Source: Sarocladium kiliense (lineage: Eukaryota > Ascomycota > Sordariomycetes > Hypocreales > Sarocladiaceae). From it: a stretch of 64,000 nt of DNA. Where the stretch lies: contig JAUZTG010000015.1 of the NCBI GenBank assembly GCA_030734395.1, positions 647,435 to 711,434 on the forward strand, written 5' to 3'. A program made the position numbers and the translations under genes. Position 1 is the first letter of the stretch. Each line of letters opens with the position of its first letter. Shown here in pieces: positions 59,348 to 64,000 of this stretch. The notes under the pieces are model-generated. The model was given only the letters and a program-made list of their open reading frames with translations, had not been told where the DNA came from and did no database searches.

Positions 59348-60699
59348 AGGCGTTTAGGACGCTTGAACTGCGTTTGGATAAATATTGAAGCGGAAAGAAA
59401 GCCTCGTGGATGACTTCATGGTGTATGCTGCGTTTTGCAGGGACTTGCATGGGATATGGAATCAAGATACCTACCGTCTTCACGGCCACAACACTCTTTT
59501 GGTTTGGGGGCGTTTTCTTAAATTGTTCTGGCTGTTCTGAGGTAGCGGTAAATAGTTTGTACAGGTTATACATATTGTTGCCATATATCGGCTTGATGCA
59601 TGGTTGAATCTGCGACCGTCTCTCCCGCACCTGGGAGGAACGCGGTTATTTCACTCAGCATGATCCTGTAACCTCGCGGAATGCTCGTCACGACGTCGCA
59701 ATAAGCGTTTGTTAGATCGCTTTCGACATGCTTCTTTTATTCATTTCTGATCGACATTGATATCTCACCATTTACCAGTTGTTATACGTGGTTGCTGGGA
59801 TAAGGATCGGGAGCATACAACTCTAGGGTGAGGCGGTCAACCAGGCACGCTGCATCTCGTTGAACTTATTGCATTGTAACGTTCACTCTCATGCCAAATC
59901 CTGTGCACGTGCTATCATGAAAATAATAGGCCATGACATGATGAGACGTGCCTTGTGCCAACAGCGGTCGGGGTTGCTGGCTCAAGTCAATGCATAACAG
60001 TTCGCGGAATGAGCCTGAGACAGCCCAATGTGCAGGGTTGCCCGAGCGAAATGCTCCTGTGAAGAATGGGCTTGCAGTGCCTATTTCTGCATCAGACAAA
60101 ACATACAGGAGACTAAGTCGTTTCGTATGAACAAAGGGTTGCTGACGCTTGCCACAAAGGCACGGATACAGAGCACTGAATGCCATGCACAAAGGGACCA
60201 GACGGGCACTTGCATGCATGAATCAGATCTGCAGCGAAAGCTTGCGCTGCTTGGGCCTCTTCAGTAGCTCCCCCAACCCCTGCAACGCCAATTACCACCA
60301 CCAACGCGACCGACGCCGCGCCAGGGGCCCCTCTATCCGTGGAGCTCTCATTCTTGACTCCGAGTCGCGATCCCTTAACTACCTTTAACCAAGTCCGTCC
60401 TGGTTCTGCTTTGGCCTTTCTTTGTCAGTACATGTCGTCGCCAATACTGGCGCATTACCTTAATGCTGACAACCTTCCACCAAAGAGCTTCGAACCATGA
60501 AAGGCCCTCTCCCCTCAACTCCTTACAGCTTTAAGTAGGCCACTCTTCTATCGGACATGCCTTCGACCATCCTTCCTCCTGGATCCCTCGTCGCCTCTCG
60601 CAACCCGCTTCGACGCACCTCCTCGGGTCTCGCTACACTGACGATCCCGAGAAGACATTCTAGCATCACGGCGATATCCCTTTCAGCCTCATAGCCGCC
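59348..60699. other. intergenic region, 3' UTR and HOOK promoter
   Basis: About 1.35 kb, locally AT-richer than the rest (59,650-59,900), without a supportable gene. The last 150 bp are the C-rich leader of the HOOK gene. Confidence 0.4.
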
Positions 60700-63689
60700 G
60701 TGATGCCCTCCTACAGTCACAGCGCGCAGGTCGCGCTCCTCCAGGCCATCAGCATATTCTCAAATCCTAGCGAGCCGAGCTTGCGGGCAATAGAGAGAAC
60801 AGCTGAGAATGTGGAGGAACTCACAAACGGCCTGATACTGGGCCGGATACTGCACCAGCTCGACCCCGATTTCGACCCAGCAGCTCTCGAAACCCAATCC
60901 GACCGTCCCAAGTACCTCACCAATAAGCATAATATCCAGGCTGTCTACAAAGGCCTCTTCCGCTTCGTGAGGCGGCAGGTTCCAGAGTTGTCATGCCAGG
61001 CCAAGAACTTCGACCTCAACGCCATCTCACCCAGCTCCGATCAGCATGGTCCGACCGCTCAGCGCAACCCCAGCTTAGTCCCCTCATGCTTCCACATGCT
61101 CGCGGTCATGATCACCGCTGCTCTTCTCGGTCCAGACAAAGGGACTTATGTCCCTCGAATGTCTGACAAGAGTTGCAGTACTGACACACAAGCGGAAATC
61201 ATGCAGATCATCTGCCAGATGGACGATGACAATAAGAACTCCAAGGACGATGAGCTCAGCGAGGAGGACATCGACAACTTCATCGGCGAGCGCAACATCG
61301 ACCTTCTGGTCGAGGAACAAAATGCCACCCTCCGACACGAGCTCGACGTGGCAAGAAAAAACCTATCCGACTACATCACACGCCTCGAACATCTGCAAAT
61401 GAGCCATGACTCTCTCAAGCTCGACAAGGAAAGAAATGACCGAGAGCTAGAGCAGCTCAGAGCCGAAATCGGGGAGGGAACCGACAAGGACCTCTCCCTG
61501 AAGGCGCTCCAAAGGCAAATCAACGAACAGATGGATGTCATCGCCGCAGGCGAACATCAGATCCGTGACTACCAAATTCGCATCAAGCATCTCGAAGCTG
61601 AGGTCGTCAAATGGGAACACAAGGGCCGAGAAGCCGAGGCCCTCCGTGACCAGGTCGCCGAGTGGAAACACGCAGCTGAGGAGTACGAGAAGCGAGCCAA
61701 CACCGCCGATCGATATAAGCAAAAGCTCGAAGCACAACAGGAGATGGTCCGGGAGCTTCAGAATGTTCAATACGAGCGTTCAGAACTCCAGGAACAGCTT
61801 CGAAACCTGACTGATGACAGGGATCGTGCCGAGCGCACTCGCCAGAGTGAATCTGAACTGCAGAAAATGATCGACCAATCTGAACAACACCTCTGGGATG
61901 AGCGTCATCACAAGGACCAGCTTCTCCGGGAACTCACGCTCCTCGGTGAGGAGGTTGCTCGACTCAATGCTCAACGCGCCCACGACGAGCGCTTCATTCA
62001 AGAGCTGCAGGATCAACTGCATCACGGCGATGAAGCAGACCCTCGTGAACCTGGCAGCGGAGACGAGGGCCTCGGTGGCAACCTTGCTGACGAACTGACA
62101 AGCGCTGCTACAGGCGGCGAGGGCGCACCAGTGCGATCCCTCGAACTTTCCCGCCTCAAAGCAGAGAACAAACTCCTCCGCGGTGCTCAAGCCGAAGCAG
62201 CTCAGCTGCGGCAAGAGCTCCAGGAGGAGAAGAGCCAGCGCAGCAGGCTTCAGTCCGAGTACAACTCACAGTTCCAGAAGCTTGCTCTTGTCCAAGACCA
62301 GGCCGAGTCCCTTGCGGCCGGCCTGGTCGGTGAAGACAGTCAAGGCTTTATCAACCTCCAGAAGGCCTGGCGACAACTAGCCACCGACAACGAGGAAATC
62401 CGAAAGGCTAAGAAGTCCCTTGAGGAAAACTATGCCGATATCGAGCGCGAGCTCACCGAGGCCAAGTCCCAGCTCTCCGCATCTCAGAAGGAGGGCATGG
62501 ACGCCATCAGCGAGCTTCGCAACACCGATCAGATCATCTCTGCTTCGCTCAGAAGAGAGATCGAACAAGTCCGCAAGGAAGTTAGCTTCCTGAGCGGCGA
62601 GCGCAACAACCTCCAGGAACAGCTCGTCAAGGCTTATATCAACATGGAGAACATCCGAAAGAACGGTGGCGGCGGAGCCGACACGGCGACCGACGATGAC
62701 ACCGCGGAACTGGTCAAGAAGCAAACGAACAAGATGGACAAGCTCAAGGAGCGTCTCATCGAGCGCACACAGGTGAGCGAAGCTATTCTTCTCGAACTCA
62801 TGAACATGACATCGTCCACTCTGGAAGAAGTCAGGAAGAAGGATACTAGAACAGTCTCTCCCAGTCCCAGCCTAGCCTCCCAGCGGGAATACTGGCCGAG
62901 GACTTTCCAGTTTACTCGCACCCCCACCAACGCCCCTGTCCGCCCTGTTCGACGTCTTTCCCTTCCCACCGAGCTCAGGGACCATGTCCCTCTGGAAGCC
63001 CCTGTCCCAGTGGACAGGATGCAAGCTGCTTATATACGCGACCTCGCGCCCTCCATGCCCAGGCATGCACTGGACGTTGACCGTGCTTCATTCCGCGGTC
63101 AACCCTGGCAGCCTGGCATGGACTCTCAGAGAAAGCGCCAGAGTGTCTTCACCAAGTGGTTCAAGAAGAAAGACAATCAGTAAAGGAGCTGTTGACCAGC
63201 ATCCCCACAAGCACCCCATCTATCCCCTTAAATCGTCAATCTCAAATTGGACAAATGACTAACCATAATTCTAATCTAAAGCAATTCGAGAAATCTCAAC
63301 AAGATCTTGTAGAAACCCATCGCAAACTAAAAGCCGCTCTCGGCGGCGAAGCCTCTGCTGCACAAAAGGTTCGTTCCCACTCCCCCCCCCCTTCTGTGAC
63401 TACGTATTGTCCAGACCTAACACCCCTTTCCTCCCTCCCAGGCCGCCTCCGACCAAGTCATCAAGAACCTCCGCCGCGAAAACGCCCTCATGGCGACCGC
63501 ATGGCACGACCTCACCAGCCGCCTGCAGAGCAACCACGTTGTTCTGCAGCGTCGGCCAGCCACGCCAAAGAGCTGGCTCAATAAGTCGAGGCAGATGGTT
63601 AATGGTCAGTTGCGCACTCGCGACTCGCTCTACCTCTACTGACGAGCTCTCTTTGCGAAGCGTCAGCTACGACGACCCCGAGGAGATGA
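60700..63689 (+). CDS. HOK1: HOOK-family dynein adaptor, two possible C-termini
   Basis: The first exon (60700-62772) encodes an N-terminal HOOK domain (calponin-homology-like, about residues 8-150, ELTNGLILGRILHQLDPDFD, CFHMLAVMITAALLG) and a long coiled coil. The typical HOOK C-terminus lies in exons 63282-63368, 63442-63604 and 63661-63689 (QFEKSQQDLVETHRKLKA, LMATAWHDLTSRLQSN, TPKSWLNKSRQ), joined by a 509-bp intron (gtgagc donor, ctaac branch, aaag acceptor). Reading on without splicing gives a different basic tail ending KWFKKKDNQ at 63183 (827 residues). If the last short intron (63605-63660) is not removed, the frame ends at 63642. Fungal Hook links early endosomes to dynein/dynactin through the FTS-FHIP complex. 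Confidence 0.87.
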
Positions 63690-64000
63690 GAAACTTGATG
63701 GGCTGTTTTATCCGTCATGCCAGTGATCATTCCTTTGGCGTTCGATCTATGAGTTGAAAGCGGATCGAGATATGAGGTATAATATTTCTAGCGGCTGTGT
63801 CGTCTCCCCTATCGCTTTCCCGTCTTACCCCTTCAATTTCCCTTATAACATCTTGTTACAACCCCCCCCCCCCCCCCCCCCCGAAAGCATGGCGATGGAG
63901 CTTGGTTTGGTGGATCTCTTTTGGAACCCCCTTTTCACACTGCGATACATATAGATAGAATGGAGAGAACAGCGTTATCATTGCAAGGATGGGGAAGGAT
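63690..64000. other. 3' flank of HOOK gene
   Basis: No gene seen apart from the poly-C run. Confidence 0.35.
63862..63882 (+). repeat. poly-C homopolymer, 21 bases
   Basis: Twenty-one consecutive C residues downstream of the HOOK gene. The length may be a sequencing artefact. Confidence 0.9.

Noticed and set aside
1..64000. tRNA, rRNA, CRISPR arrays or transposon ends
   Set aside because: I looked for B-box-like strings, regular direct repeats with spacers, and long terminal or inverted repeats, and saw none convincing by eye; a covariance-model search was not possible.

Overview
The window is nuclear DNA of a filamentous ascomycete (Pezizomycotina, most likely a Sordariomycete). Evidence: genes are split by 44-110 bp introns with GTRNGT-like donors, CTRAC branch points and YAG acceptors. 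The gene content is fungal: a Zn2Cys6 regulator, a DUF3433-type membrane protein, a Trichoderma chit42/ech42-type chitinase, a Hym1/MO25 protein and an AMA1-type APC/C activator. There is no operon structure, CRISPR array or convincing RNA gene. I rebuilt gene models by hand from splice sites and reading phase. Exon coordinates are in each entry and all are predictions.

Layout. 1-7 kb: an orphan membrane protein, then a large DUF3433-type multi-pass protein that carries a LysM domain in its last ectodomain and looks damaged near its 3' end. 7-19 kb: a housekeeping block with an NDUFAF8-like twin CX9C protein, cytoplasmic isoleucyl-tRNA synthetase, Hym1/MO25, the SWI/SNF subunit Snf12/Swp73 and a PDK1-type kinase. 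19.6-20.8 kb: a conserved-looking unknown. 21-32 kb: a compact four-gene group (5-oxoprolinase, Dal5-type MFS permease, sarcosine/fructosyl-amine-type FAD oxidase, Zn2Cys6 regulator) arranged as two divergent pairs around GATA-containing promoters, probably for organic-nitrogen scavenging. 32.5-39 kb: AIM24, an unknown protein with a long leader, and the SNARE Syn8. 39-41.6 kb: AMA1, interrupted by two in-frame TAG codons. 42-49 kb: a secreted GH18 chitinase, the Rab prenyltransferase alpha subunit Bet4 and a histidine acid phosphatase. 49.8-64 kb: a JmjC/AT-hook chromatin protein, COQ2, ribosomal protein uS12 (RPS23), a coiled-coil unknown, a small secreted I9-type protease inhibitor and a HOOK adaptor.

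The strongest lead is AMA1. Two TAG codons split an otherwise intact frame that keeps the C-box, the WD40 propeller and the C-terminal Ile-Arg tail. This is the pattern expected if UAG is recoded to UGG by A-to-I mRNA editing during sexual development, known in Fusarium and Neurospora. Further leads are the LysM insertion in the DUF3433-type protein (with its own in-frame TAG and a 10-bp tandem duplication that breaks the frame), a HOOK gene with two possible C-termini, and the nitrogen-scavenging gene group.
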